NCBI GenBank assembly: GCA_000934385.1
Contig: KN880514.1
Span: forward strand, 33,720-97,719
DNA: 64,000 bases
Direction: 5' to 3'
Origin: Cylindrobasidium torrendii FP15055 ss-10
Lineage: Eukaryota; Basidiomycota; Agaricomycetes; Agaricales; Physalacriaceae
Shown here: piece after piece, positions 53,126 through 64,000 of the stretch
How positions within the stretch are numbered: the first letter of the stretch is position 1
Layout of the letters: the number at the start of each line of letters is the position of its first letter
The notes under the pieces: model-generated
Told to the model about the DNA's origin: nothing
What the model saw: only the letters and a program-made list of their open reading frames with translations
The model's database searches: none
Position numbers and translations under genes: made by a program

Positions 53126-53814
53126 CGTGGTGGCCGCAGTCCAAACCGTGTATCCAACCGATGTTCCAGGCGCTCCAAGCGATTGAAATGACAAAATTAA
53201 AGCAGCGGATCCGTCAGCTGGATTACGAGTAGACGGCCCGGGTCCCGAGAGGACGATCCAAGCGTGACCATCGCCTTTCTGCTGATGCCAAGGTGCCACT
53301 CGAGCTTAGATCGTCTCCCGCTCTCCCTTAGACGGCTGTCGACATATCCTCCTAATTTCCTGGTATGCAACTAACTCTAGATGAACGCCCAGCTCTCTGG
53401 CGCACTTACTTATCATCCCGTTCGAGATTTGTTCTGCTCAGTTCTGCTCGTCCCAGAGGTTCCCCATGTCGCTAAGCCTGAAAGTGGGGCTACGTATCGA
53501 GCGCTTGAGTTGGTCCCGCTAAACTCTTCAAGTTCGCGGGATGGCAATTAGCGTATTGTGCTCCTCTTCTGTATGTGGCAGCCATGTCTACGACTTGAAG
53601 ACGATGTCTCTTGTTATTCCAATTTGAGGAGGTCTGTGTCCATGTACATACGTGTGTAATATTAATGCTGGTATACCCTAGTTGATGTATTAAATTGCGA
53701 CCTGTACTATTATGCTCAATTGGTCTGGAGTCCGTATCCTTGTCCTCACCCTCATACTCCTGATTCAGAATCTCTGACTTGAACATCGCCATGGCCCATC
53801 GTTACATCTCGATT
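53126..53814. other. Intergenic region or possible 5' extension of the PX gene
   Basis: Bases 53126-53299 remain open in the PX frame. The rest shows no gene. Confidence 0.4.
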
Positions 53815-54632
53815 TCAGTCCGACTCCGATTCGCTATGTGCGCGCTTTCGGGGGCCCATCGTTCGATTCATTCCCATGTTACTTTTGCTGTCGCGTCCAT
53901 GCGCCATGCCAGTATAGCCAGAGCAAGAGTGAGGCGCGCCCGTAGCTGCTGCGTCAAATTGAAATCCGAATGGATTGTATTGATGCGGCATAGTCGCGGT
54001 AGCCGGGCCATTTGATGCCTGCGCCGCATAGTACGCTTCCAAGCGCTGTGGCTCGGCGCCCATTGGAGTTAGAGACGATCCGTAGCTGTGAGGCGCCGAG
54101 TTCTGATCTACGACGTCCTGAAGCGCATGATGGGAAGCTTCAGGTGTACGAGTAGATTTCGAGCTATCAACTGGCCAAGGGTTGCAGTGCAAGTTGTCGG
54201 GGAGAAGGTCCCGAAAGCGCCGTTGCATGGGTGTCGGAGAGTCCATGATAAAGTCACCATGCACATCCAGATTCGTGCTTCCTTGACGATGTATAGACAT
54301 TGGCCAGTAGTCTTGTGCGTCTGAGTTATGTGAAGGAGAGGTGGGCCGCGAGGAAGAGCCGGATGACACAGAAAGAGGAGAAAGGGACCTTTCCCTTGCG
54401 ACAGAGTCCAGCATGAAGAGATCGTCTAATGTGCTGTAAGGTTCAAACTTCGTATTATATGATGTGCATACCAAAGGATAGATTGTGGCGGGCCTGTCGA
54501 GTGGCACCCGTGTCCTGCCGAGTTTCTTTCATGAATTGTATGTGACCGCTCATGTTCGTGTTGTGCGACAGACGGCTTGAGCCTTGAGGTTGAGATGATG
54601 ATGGAAGGATCAAAAGAGTGGCTGTAGCTCAT
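53815..54632 (-). CDS. Serine-rich protein with C-terminal nuclear signal, hypothetical
   Basis: Proposed exons 54632-54472 and 54433-53815 give 259 residues. The intron is only 38 nt (gtatgc/ttacag), short even for this genome, but joining is needed to give the long frame an ATG. The protein is low complexity: ARERSLSPLSVSSGSSSRPT, SPTPMQRRFRDLLPDNLHCN, then a Gly/Ala/Tyr-rich part and the end GPRKRAHSESESD, a probable nuclear localisation signal with CK2-type acidic serines. No domain is recognised. It could be a small transcriptional regulator; this is inferred from composition only. Confidence 0.6.
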
Positions 54633-55512
54633 GGCAGTGGTAACAGCTTTTTGTACTGGTGTACGATTACAGCTAGACCGCCAAAGAACCTATGGAGCCG
54701 ATGGCAACCTACTACATATCATTCTAGTCAATGAGCAACAACACGCTAGCCAAGAACCAGTCCAGAGAGACCATATTTAGGACTTCCACCACCACGTGCC
54801 CGTGACACGAGGATCGCGAATGGCCAGGAATGGCCGCGCGAACTTGGCGCAAATGTGAATGAGTTTGGCCTCGTTGAAGGACGCCTTGAAATCCAACAGC
54901 ACACTGTGGGGGAAATCCCCAAGATTTCCATGGATATGGTCATGGTTCACAGTTCGTGTTGGCTGTATCATAATATTATAACTGTAACTAACCGACCTAA
55001 TAGGAATACGAGTGATTGACACAAGCGGGGTTGAACCACCTTACATAGTCAATGTAGTTTGAATAATGCCAACGACAGTGCTTCTATATCTCTGCTCGCA
55101 TCCAGAATTTCCGATTCGGAAGTCGAGAGCATCCTGAGAGCATCGCCCAGCAGAATTGAAACAGTAGTATATATGTTCTATGGAATCATCAATCGCTTGA
55201 ACCGCAACGAGTATTACTGCGTTCGCATCTAGACAAAAGATTCCTCCTCACGCAGATGATATTAGCTATACTCAGGAAGATATCGCATCATCTTCAAGCA
55301 CACCCACTTTGAATGCCACTGGCTCTACTTTGTGACCCAGGGTCGAATCTAGAGTCGCACATCAGGCAAAGCTGATGCCGAGTAAGAAGCCGAGCAGCCA
55401 ATCGGCGAGCCGATATTGCGGAGGAACTCCTTCCCCGCATCACGTGATGTGCTGACAGTGGAGATCATGAATCCGAGCTGCGTCTCGAGAACATTCTCTC
55501 TTTTTTACCACG
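54633..55512. other. Intergenic region upstream of cytochrome c peroxidase
   Basis: A minus-strand stretch (54777-54960) reads HGNLGDFPHSVLLDFKASFN and on to CAKFARPFLAIRD before a stop. It looks like coding sequence but has no clear start; perhaps a gene fragment. Otherwise nothing seen. Confidence 0.35.
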
Positions 55513-56912
55513 ATGTCGTTCCAAACTACCCTTCGCCGCGCGCGCGCACCTATTCGTGCTGCTGCTCTTGCCTCAGCCCCTCGCTCAGCAACATTTGCCC
55601 GGGCGGCATTCAGACGCTATTCGACTGAGCCCGAGCCCCCAAAGAAAGGCAACACTGCACTCTACATCGGCCTTACCGCTGCCGCGCTTGGCGTTGGCGC
55701 GTATTTCATCTACACAAGCGACGAGTCTCCATTGGGCGTGAAGGCGACGTATGTGCCAACGAGGGAAGACTACCAGAAGGTGCGCCTTATCTCTACTGTC
55801 TGGACCAGAGCACTGATTTTCGCGTTCGGAACGGGTTAGGTTTACAACAGAATTGCGGAAATTATTGAATCTGCTTCAGATGCTGGCTACGACGGTGAGA
55901 AAGTCGGGTTAGTGGTACCCCGCGTCGGTGCTTATGATTTCGGCAGATGGCTCGTACGGCCCTGTCCTTCTCCGGCTCGCATGGCACTCATCTGGCACCT
56001 ACGACGAGCAAACGAAGACAGGTGGGAGGTGCGCGTTATCTCGTCTGACATTTCTCCAACCTGCGTATCTCATATCAATCCAGCAACTATGCTACTATGC
56101 GATTCAACCCAGAGTCCGGCCACGGCGCCAATGCTGGCCTTGATGTTGCGCGCAACTTGATGGAGGGTGTCAAGAAGGAGTTCCCATGGATCAGCTACGG
56201 TGATCTCTGGACTCTAGCTGGTGTGGCCGCCATCCAGGAGATGGCTGGTCCCAAGGTTCCCTGGCGTCCGGGACGTGTTGATGGTTTCACGGAGAACTGC
56301 ACGCCAGACGGCCGACTTCCTGATGCTGCCCAGGGTGCTGACCATGTTCGCGCGGTTAGTCCCTTCATCCTCATGTTGTTCGGTGAACTCAACTTCATAG
56401 ATCTTCTATCGCATGGGTTTCAACGACCAAGAAATTGTCGCTCTCTCCGGCGCACACGCCCTGGGCCGCTGCCACACTAACCGTTCGGGCTTCGATGGTC
56501 CCTGGACGTTCTCTCCCACAACCGTGACCAATGATTACTATAAGCTCCTCTTCGAAGAGAGGTAAGCACACTGGTCTAGATGATGGTTTCCATTTATTTA
56601 ATCTCCCCGCAGCTGGGTCTGGAGGAAATGGAATGGTCCCAAGCAGCTGCAGGACAAGAAGACCAAGTCTCTCATGATGCTTCCGTACGCGCGCTTACTG
56701 TTCATATGTAGCGGACGCTAACCTCTCTTGTTAGTACCGACTACGTGCTTGTCCAGGACAAGAGCTTCAAGAAGTACGCCAAGGCCTACGCAGACAACCA
56801 GGATCTATTCTTCAAGGACTTCGCTGCCGCTGTCGCTCGCTTGTTTGAACTTGGTGTCCCGACCAACCAATTCAGCGAGGAGCCGTACACCCTCAAGTCC
56901 ACTTTGGATTAA
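55513..56912 (+). CDS. CCP1: Cytochrome c peroxidase, mitochondrial
   Basis: Seven exons (55513-55779, 55840-55894, 55947-56028, 56084-56354, 56401-56561, 56613-56684, 56735-56912) give 361 residues. A basic presequence ([20 protein letters not shown]) and a membrane segment ([20 protein letters not shown], about 49-68) match the bipartite signal of yeast Ccp1, processed into the intermembrane space. The distal haem side is [12 protein letters not shown] (Arg, Trp, His), the proximal His is in [12 protein letters not shown], the radical Trp in [15 protein letters not shown], and the proximal Asp in YVLVQDKSF; all are present. The enzyme reduces hydrogen peroxide with electrons from cytochrome c. 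Several introns (46-60 nt) split codons. Confidence 0.96.
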
Positions 56913-57326
56913 GCCAATCACTCCTTTCTCTCGCCTCCGTGCTGCTAAAGGGTTTCATGCTTCGTAATAGAGGTAGACTAGAGCTGCTAGATCGCCTCGG
57001 TTTTAACATGTGTATTCTTACTAACTGTCCTTCAATTTTATATCTTGCGCTTCTCGAAAGGCTGAAGATAACATGCCTAGACATCCCCACTAAGTGTCGC
57101 ACGCTTAAGCTTTGAGCGCTGAGCGCTTGATGGTCTACACAAGTGGACTCAAGCGACTTTAGATTGAGGCTACCGTTGAAAGCTACCAAAGTTCGTGTAG
57201 TGGCAACCTGCGATTAAGTACTTTTCTAAGCACGCCTGAGACTATATTAAGCATGCATTATGTTGCTCTCGTGCACAATGAATAATCATACAAAGCCCAA
57301 CGGCCCAAACTTTTGTGATAGCGCCC
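56913..57326. other. Convergent 3' flanks of CCP1 and CAP59-type genes
   Basis: No gene seen. Confidence 0.5.
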
Positions 57327-59015
57327 TCAGAACCACGGCTGACACTCCCCACCATCCCACCTCCATACCTTCGCCGAGTCCCCGATGATCATCCGCGCAA
57401 GGTGCATCATGCTCCCCGCCTCGACGTTCTCTATCCACCACTTCACCATCCAATGCCGCAGCACGTACTTGTACCAGACGTAGAAACTCCATTCGTAGCT
57501 GTTGATGACCCGGGGGTTGAGGTATATTTCGTTGAGCTCGAACTGCCGTCGCATGTCGTATGGTAGGAGGAAGGACTCAGAGGAGAAGCATTCCTTGCCC
57601 TCGATGGAATGGCGGAACGCCAGTGGTGGTGTGTTGGCTGGGGTCATTAAAGCTGATTGCCCGTACGATGGGTGACTTGAGGGTAAGGGCGTCGATAGTG
57701 GGTTTGTCGACAGGCGTCCGGGTTTACGGAGGTGAATGGGCATGAAGGGTTCGGCAGTGACAGAGATGATACCGTTCCAGCATGTGAGGACTGGTGCTGG
57801 CTCGTCCTTCATCACAGCTTGCATGCCGGCTTGCTCGAGGAAGTATGGCCATAATGAGGAGACGATACCGCCAAGGCGGTCACGGACAACCCATGCATCA
57901 TACATCCTACAAATTGTCAGGCAAGGATGGTGATAGTACGATGGCGGACGCACCCCCAGTACGATAGGTCAAGACCACAAGCCATGTCATACTTCCCATC
58001 CTTGGTCTTGAGCAACTCTACGACGGACTCTGCCTCAATGAAGACGTCATTGCTGAAGAGGACACGGTCGAAACCACCCATTTGAACCAAGGGTTCCATG
58101 ACCTTGTTCCTAACATCTGCGAGGAACTTGATGCGCGGGGTGGCCGTGTCCATACTTGGCGGCCGTTCGACAGAGGTATCATGGATAAGAACCCTGCTCT
58201 TGACATGCATCTCATTCAATCTAGCCTCCCATTCCTTCAAGAGGTCCGGGGTCTTGTCCCCGCTATTTGACTCGACGATAGAGACGAACACATTGTCCTA
58301 CGGCACGGTGAGAGGGGATCCAAGAGAGGAGAGCTGCGCTGCGCACGGTGCCTAAATATTTGATGACCTTGGTCATTTCTTCTGTCCAGTAGGGCAGGAC
58401 GCGCTCATTGTTGAAGAACATGGCCGCGATGAATATCTTTTCTAGAGCAGAGTGAGTTCAGAGTATCCATGTACAGTCAGAGCACGCACCTCCATTTCCA
58501 TGTCCCTCTGGTCGCGGGTCCTTTATGGCCGCTAATACGTCTTCCCGGTAGCGTACATCGTTTGGCTGCTCGTATGTCGTCCAAACAAACATCCCGCAGA
58601 AAAAGATGGAGAGATATACAAGCACGGTGATATAGGACCTATGTTGCAGGTATTTCCGTCGTAGATTGCGTGCATTGGGTCTGGATTCGTCCATATCGAG
58701 GTTTATGGCTTCGTAGTCGGGTTGGACGCGATGTCGACTTGACCAGAGGCGTTGGAGCAAAGGGTATCCTATCTGGAGAGCGGCCATTACAGCAGCCCAT
58801 ACGGGTATCGTGACCATAAGATATACGAGTCTTGTCCGTCCCGCTGGCCATGCGGGCTGCCAGACTCCCCAGCCGACCCAGGAGAGCCAGTATAGGTAAA
58901 TCTGGTTGTAGATGACGGCGAATAGCACGCCTGGGAGTGCCCAGGGAGAGATGTGCTTGACTATCGTGAACGCGACCTGGAGGGCCCACGTAAGGCGGAT
59001 TGCGGACCGCGCCAT
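57327..59015 (-). CDS. CAP59/CMT1-family glycosyltransferase, multi-span
   Basis: Four exons on the minus strand (59015-58490, 58441-58347, 58297-57954, 57906-57327) give 514 residues. Three membrane segments precede the enzyme domain (about residues 15-50, 62-86 and 127-148). The domain starts EKIFIAAMFFNNERVLPYWT and includes VFVSIVESNSGDKTPDLLKE, FLADVRNKVMEPL, RVLFSNDVFIEAESVVELL, YDMACGLDLSYWGMYDAWVV and CWNGIISVTAEPF, the signature blocks of Cryptococcus CAP59, CAP60 and the alpha-1,3-mannosyltransferase Cmt1. It is likely a Golgi mannosyl- or related transferase for wall or extracellular glycans. The N-terminal triple-span region is longer than the single anchor of Cmt1. The start is the first ATG in frame (MARSAIRL). 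Confidence 0.9.
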
Positions 59016-59506
59016 TGTTGCGCGCGCGCTGCCAGCTCGTTTCGATGGTTCAGACGTCGTGGGCAAACCCAAGCGATGGTGATGGACCGAAAGAGCGTGA
59101 GAGAGAGTCTAGAGAGCCAAGTCGATCATTCAGGACCAGATCTAACTGGCTTTCAGCACAGCCACTACTAGGGAGGTGACCCCGAGCGGCAAGCGCCGAA
59201 CTGTCCTAATAACAGCACGGAGCAGTGCCAGAAGGGTTGCAGCTGCAGCCCGACTCGAGTTGGCCTCCTTCCCGCCGTCGTTGCTGCCGACGTTGATCTG
59301 CGTCACTAGGCAGAACAAATCTCCACAGTCAAGTGGGATTCGCAACGTAGTTTTCCCTCGGTTTCCCCAGTTCGGAGCGATGCCAAAACTCTGGGTTTCC
59401 CATCACTTGAACATCGTATACTCGCATCTTTGCGCCGTTGAACAGCTATCGAGAAGCGTTCGTCGAGAATACGTGCCTGTCTCCATAGCTTCAAGCTTCA
59501 AGAGCA
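59016..59506. other. Divergent promoter of CAP59-type and DUF6535 genes
   Basis: No gene seen. Confidence 0.5.
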
Positions 59507-61564
59507 ATGGCCACCAATGACAGTGGTACCAATCGTAGTCGGCCCGCAACCCCCATCTTCAGGCGCTTAGCACTGCCAGCAAGTACCAGCATTGCCTTCT
59601 TCCACCACGTACAAGGCTTCTCTTTCTGTGTGGGCTATCAAAGCATGGATGCAGGCCTTGGGACAGCGCAGCACAATCCCTTCATCAAGAATGACAGCTC
59701 CGAATTCATACCGACACCCCGGCAGCCCTTTCTTGGTGAGTCCAGCAGTTTATTTGGCATTCAGATGTCGCTCAAGGAAGTATTCTAAAGGAAAGTATGA
59801 CTACGAGCAGAAGTACCCTCCAGACGAGCGATGCCACGAACTGGATGAGAACGCCCGTATCTGGCACGTCTACAACGACGAGGCTGCCGATTTCGATGGA
59901 GACATCGTGATCGAATTTGGGAATAGTCTCGATGTACTACTTGTATTCGTGAGTTTTCCATAAAGTCATGACTTGCTCTCAGAGTTGACCTGCCTACAGG
60001 CAGCGCTCTTCGCATCCGTCCTCACTACATTCGTCGCGCAGACATCGCAATCCCTTTCCGCAGACAACGCCGCCATATCCGTGGGCCTGCTGGCTGAAAT
60101 AGCAGCCCTTCAGAGGGCACGAGCGAATAATTCATCAATCAGCGACATCCCTCTGCACCAACTACATCAATTCCCGCCTCAGCAGACATTTGGGTGAACG
60201 GCCTCTGGTTCGTCGGACTCGTTCTTAGTCTATCGACAGCACTTCTTGCCGTCCTCGCCAAACAATGGCTGCGCCAGTATGCATTGCCCATCACGGGCAC
60301 TGCTCGCCAGCGTGCATACGTTCGACACCAACGATTCCAGGGACTACAGACCTGGAAAGTCAGGGAGATCATCGGCCTCCTCCCAGTGCTCCTGCACACA
60401 TCCCTCTTTTGTTTCCTCTGTGGGTTAATAGTGTTCCTCATCCCGCGCAACTATGCAGTTGCCGCTATTGTAGCAGGTCTTTCTGGGGTTCTCGGCGCAG
60501 TTTATGTCGTTAAAACATGCCTTCCCGTGTTGTACATCTTCTGCCAGTATCGAACGCCGCTCTCTGACCTCATTTACTCCTTAAGAAGGCGGCCACCTAG
60601 GGCACCGCGAAATGTGAAGGACGCAGAACTAGCCAGCCCATTGTGGTCGACATCTTCGTCATACCGTGCTGATATGCATGAACTGACTGTCGACGCGCTA
60701 TTCTGGCTTGTTGAAACATCGAACAAGGCGCAAGTACGCTCACTTGCCAGTCAAGCCTGCGACCTCCTCCCTGTCGAGAACCCAGCAGACGAGTGCAGAC
60801 TCAAGTACAGAACCCTCGCGCGACCCTCCTTACAAGCATTGGTGACGCCGCACTTTGGGTCGAAATATCCTGACGAGGTCAAGGAGAGACACCTTCGCTC
60901 GCGTATCGTCCTGCGCGACCTCAGGACCCTCTCTGCCTCCAGGGAACAACTCGACAGCCTTGTCGAAACATCGGACGTCACCTTTGCCCTAACACTCGCC
61001 GTATTCCGCGTTCCCGTCCGTTTGCAAGCCTGCGGAGCCTCATTCTTCATAGCGCCAGGACGTGCGCTGGAGATCCTCGTTCAACACTACACCAGCGCGT
61101 CAGAAATGCCTCAGCTTCCATCGAGAATCTGGGACGCCCTATACGCAACATCCCTCTGGCGCGTCCCATCATGTTCGCCCTACACTTCCGTTACTCGTCC
61201 ATTCCTACGATTACTTCAGGACGCTGTGGGATCGCATGTACATACGCTGGCAGCTCCCCAACACCAAACGACAATCTCCGACAAACCCATTGCGTTCAAC
61301 CGGTATATGCAATCGCACCTCATTGAGGCAGGGTGGTTGTGTCGCAATGGTGTTATTGTGAACATGCATACAATGGTCCGGCCTTTGGTAAGGCGTCTTC
61401 CTGGGAGCGACGATGCTTTTGATGATCCATGCGACGACGTGCAAGATGATGGCCTGTCGATACATGCTTTATATCCTGGCGAATCAGGAGTAAAATCCGC
61501 TGCCAATACTTACAAGCACTTGCCTTCCATTACCTCCATCGCTACAACACGAGGGTACGATTAA
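59507..61564 (+). CDS. DUF6535 membrane protein, probably frameshifted
   Basis: Exons 59507-59735 and 59791-59948 encode the head (YDYEQKYPPDERCHELDENA, then VYNDEAADFDGDIV), and exon 3 starts at 60000 with LFASVLTTFVAQTSQSLSAD. The family then continues through LLAEIAALQRARANNSSISD into VNGLWFVGLVLSLSTALLAV and KQWLRQYALPITGTARQRAY. Here the first of these blocks is in one frame and the second in another, with no GT-AG intron between them. Either one base was lost between about 60150 and 60185, or a 62-nt intron (60081-60142) skips the conserved QRARANN block, giving 629 residues. Three to four membrane segments are present. DUF6535 proteins are abundant in agaricomycetes and have no known function. 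Confidence 0.65.
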
Positions 61565-62294
61565 TCAAAGCACGGTACAAGCGAGACTTACTCAATATTA
61601 TGACAGGCTTCACTGTCAAGAGAGAACAATCGCAGGGTCGGATGCGCAAGGGGATTTGGGCAGTATGACCATCCACGATGGTGGTGGCTTGCACCAGCAT
61701 CCGTCAAGTGAAGGGGTCGCACCACTCAAGCTACCGAAATCTCTCAGGTTAGCGAATGTGCGGAGGCTCACAGAGAATCCACCGAGTTTAGTGTAGTGTC
61801 CAAGTAGAAATATGGTCTTGTTCGCGTTGTGTAGTATTGGTGAGCTTTATGCCGCCCTCTGTACACTTTGTGAATCGCCATTACCACGATGTGGTCTTCT
61901 TCCCTTGAGACGCCCGTACAGCCACGGTGGAAGACAGAAGATGCAGAAGTAGTGCCTAAGCCCAACCAGAGCCCAACGCCATCCTACCCAAAGCCGCCCA
62001 TTTGACGAAGTCCCTAATCACGCCGCCATTCACACGAGAAACGAGGAACAAAGACATTCAATGCAGTACAGTGTACAAGAAAGCTATAGAGCTGGAACTA
62101 CTGCTACAAGTCAAGCGACGGAAAGCATGGGTATAGCTAGGGATGGGCGAAGATTCCCGACGCACTCGCTCGCGCATGGAGGCAGGGCCATCATTGCGCG
62201 GCCGCAGCGCAGAAGTGCATGCGTAGGAGACGGACCCGTCTGCAACCAGGCATGCACATCGTGCATCTAGCAGTGTCTATCCAACCCATTGGCA
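61565..62294. other. Convergent 3' flanks
   Basis: No gene seen between the DUF6535 gene and the orphan at 62295. Confidence 0.5.
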
Positions 62295-63326
62295 CTATGT
62301 GACTGGATGCTTGCGTGCGGGGGGTGCCATGTTTGCTCTTGCCATAGTTTTGGCAGCTCGAGGCGGGTTCCTACGCAGAGGGATGCATGGAGTCCGGCGA
62401 GGGCGCTTGGTCGGAGGACATTCTCCAGATGGGGCCGTGTCGCGCTGGCGTTTGCGCAGACGTGCGTGTTGAGTACCTGGCGCTGTGGTCGACATAGCTG
62501 GCCGCCTTACGCAATGTGAAGGTGTCAAGGAAGAAGCTATCGCGGATGGTGGAGCAGGAATAAGCGGTGGTTTGGATATAGCAGGGCAATTGGCCCGGGA
62601 AAACCACCCAATCGGTGGATTGCGAAAGAAGTAGTCTTGCGCGCGTCGAAATTGCTCTAGTAAGCGTCTTTCTTTGAGAGATGTTGATAGTTGGTAGCAT
62701 GCTTTTGACGCTACCATGATGGGGTCGGCCGTGCGGAGTCGGATGGTCGGAAAGGCTGGGTAAGGATGCTCATGCTTTGTGATGATTCCAGTGATAGGAT
62801 GTCGAAGGAATAACGGACGCGACGTTGAAGCAGCCACGAATGTGCACTCTAATGCACCAATGTTAATCTATTAGACTAGGTGAGCGATATGGCTGGTAGA
62901 AGTTCCACAATATGCTCAAACCTTGATACGGGCCCGGTCTTCGTAAAGACATTGTTGATTCTTTTGATATATGTCTGCCATGGCTTGAAGAGTCTCATTT
63001 AAAGGAACAAATGCATGTCCATTAAGAAAGGCTCTTGCACCGAAATCGCGTTGCACTGCGACATACATAAGCACGCATCGTTAGGCCGAAAGCTTCACAT
63101 ACAGTAGAGGTAGTTTCCAGGTTCATACAGGCTGTTGGTTGTTTCCCCACGTTTCATTCCGCTCCCGAGTTCGTGCCGTCGCATCTGCATCACCGTTAGA
63201 GTGAGTGCTTGCACATGAGCTATTACGCACAAATGGACTCTGATGGTCGGTGATTATTGGAAAACCAATTGGTTCTTCGAATACGCCATTGAAAGAGATA
63301 CAATCCTCCGTGTAGGGCGTGGCCAT
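62295..63326 (-). CDS. Four-exon orphan protein with basic C-terminus
   Basis: Exons 63326-63231, 63184-63103, 63055-62922 and 62846-62295 on the minus strand give 287 residues. The first two introns (46 and 47 nt) have good donors (gtgcgt, gtatgt), ctaac branches and gcag acceptors; the third is 75 nt. Only this combination keeps an open frame. The protein starts MATPYTEDCISFNGVFEEPI, contains RDFGARAFLNGHAFVPLNET and HPITGIITKHEHPYPAFPTI, and ends in a Pro/Arg-rich part with RKRQRDTAPS and PPTKRPRR, resembling a bipartite nuclear signal. I do not recognise a family. It is divergent from the gene starting at 63619. Confidence 0.6.
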
Positions 63327-63618
63327 AGCGAGTAAGAAGTGATAAGTCAAGTTGATGGGATGAAGGAAAGCGACAAGCACTACGTCACACAGACCAGCTC
63401 GGCAATCATCGGCAATCACAACTTCACGTGGACAGACCATCTTGTCCGCTCACGTGAGCGGCCTCTATGCCATGTTGCGCCGTGTGAGTAACGGTACAGC
63501 CTCGTGTCCCCTCTTTCGTTAAGACAACCATCACTGCACTTTAACTTCTGCCAACCGCCACTACCGCCACTCCGTAACCGCGACCCAGCACCACGAAAAC
63601 ATCTTTGCTCTGCCTATC
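63327..63618. other. Short divergent promoter
   Basis: 292 bases between two divergent ATGs; CACGTG-like tcacgtgg and tcacgtgag at about 63424-63457. Confidence 0.5.
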
Positions 63619-64000
63619 ATGAGAATCTGGGATGATCCTGCGGTAGCCCGACGCATGGACGATCTTGCAGCATTCGTCAAAAAAAAGCCAGGAACTCCTG
63701 AAGAGAAGGCCGCTCGTGACAGTATCATGGGAGTCCCAATTCTGGAGAGTGATCCTCGTCCGCCGCCGTATAGAAAGCAGGACCACTATGCCAGTGCCGT
63801 CATTACCCCGGAGAAGGCCAAGGCGGAGGGAGACCGCCGGATGAAGGGCAAAAAAGTCTTGAATGCCGTTCTAGAGATGTCCATACACGTTGATGGAAAC
63901 AACATTGTTGATTCCATAACGCACGAACGGCTCGAAACGTATGATGTCACCCACACCCGTGCATTCAGCAGTTCAGCGGCCCTTGTGCGTCCTGATTATT
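63619..64000 (+). CDS. 5' part of an unidentified gene (cut by window edge)
   Basis: From ATG 63619 the frame stays open to the window end (127 codons). It reads MRIWDDPAVARRMDDLAAFV, then a Lys/Glu/Pro-rich stretch (KKPGTPEEKAARDSI) and KKVLNAVLEMSIHVDGNN. The GTGCGT at 63985 after ...SSAALV-type codons is a strong splice donor, so exon 1 probably ends at 63984. The protein is charged and shows no signal peptide. I do not recognise it. Confidence 0.6.
   Translation, partial: MRIWDDPAVARRMDDLAAFVKKKPGTPEEKAARDSIMGVPILESDPRPPPYRKQDHYASAVITPEKAKAEGDRRMKGKKVLNAVLEMSIHVDGNNIVDSITHERLETYDVTHTRAFSSSAALVRPDY

Noticed and set aside
1..64000. CRISPR arrays, bacterial operons, prophage or full transposons
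   Set aside because: Gene structure is fungal with spliceosomal introns; I found no regularly spaced repeats, transposase or reverse transcriptase sequence, or long terminal repeats.

Overview
The window is a gene-dense stretch of a filamentous basidiomycete genome, most likely an agaricomycete. Nearly every gene is cut by very short GT-AG introns (about 42-75 nt, with CTNAC/CTGAC-like branch sites 8-20 nt before the AG). Several families are typical of this group: LSPIRR-type F-box proteins, DUF6535 membrane proteins, CAP59-type glycosyltransferases, WOPR and Fungal_trans regulators. Exon coordinates were derived by hand from frame continuity, splice consensus and family conservation; there is no transcript evidence.

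Layout. 1-0.9 kb: 3' end of a choline/ethanolamine phosphotransferase. 1.8-10.7 kb and 16.6-20.6 kb: a duplicated neighbourhood with two F-box subfamilies (A1/A2 and B1/B2) and a coiled-coil gene in two copies, one truncated; an AFG1-type mitochondrial ATPase lies inside it. 12.2-13.3 kb: a HAC1/XBP1-type bZIP gene carrying what looks like a 29-nt IRE1-type non-spliceosomal intron, with ACGTGG elements upstream. 13.9 kb: an intron-containing elongator tRNA-Met. 14.6-16.1 kb: a Pro/His-rich protein with a split Methyltransf_22-like domain. 21-31 kb: a YMC1-like mitochondrial carrier, a C2H2 regulator, a GPI-anchored GH18 chitinase and a Rad53/Chk2-type checkpoint kinase. 31.8-35.2 kb: a Fungal_trans regulator that has lost a recognisable zinc cluster and one consensus splice acceptor, then a secreted orphan. 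36-40.3 kb: another F-box gene and a WOPR (Gti1/Pac2) regulator. 41.3-42.1 kb: a membrane-anchored glutaredoxin-fold protein lacking the catalytic cysteine. 43.7-47.8 kb: tandem zinc-binding paralogues, one with a long Pro/Ser repeat region. 48-49.7 kb: a sixth F-box gene. 50-56.9 kb: a short-chain dehydrogenase, a tiny membrane protein, a YPT35-like PX protein, a Ser-rich orphan and cytochrome c peroxidase. 57.3-64 kb: a CAP59/CMT1-type glycosyltransferase, a DUF6535 protein with a probable frameshift, a four-exon orphan and the start of another gene.

Most genes are unrelated housekeeping or regulatory genes. The themes that recur are ubiquitin-type turnover (six F-box genes plus two zinc-binding proteins), mitochondria (AFG1, YMC1, CCP1), and the secretory pathway and cell surface (HAC1, phosphotransferase, chitinase, CAP59-type enzyme, secreted orphan). 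The most informative single feature is the HAC1-like gene, whose DNA shows both the alternative reading frame and the splice-site motifs expected for unconventional mRNA splicing.
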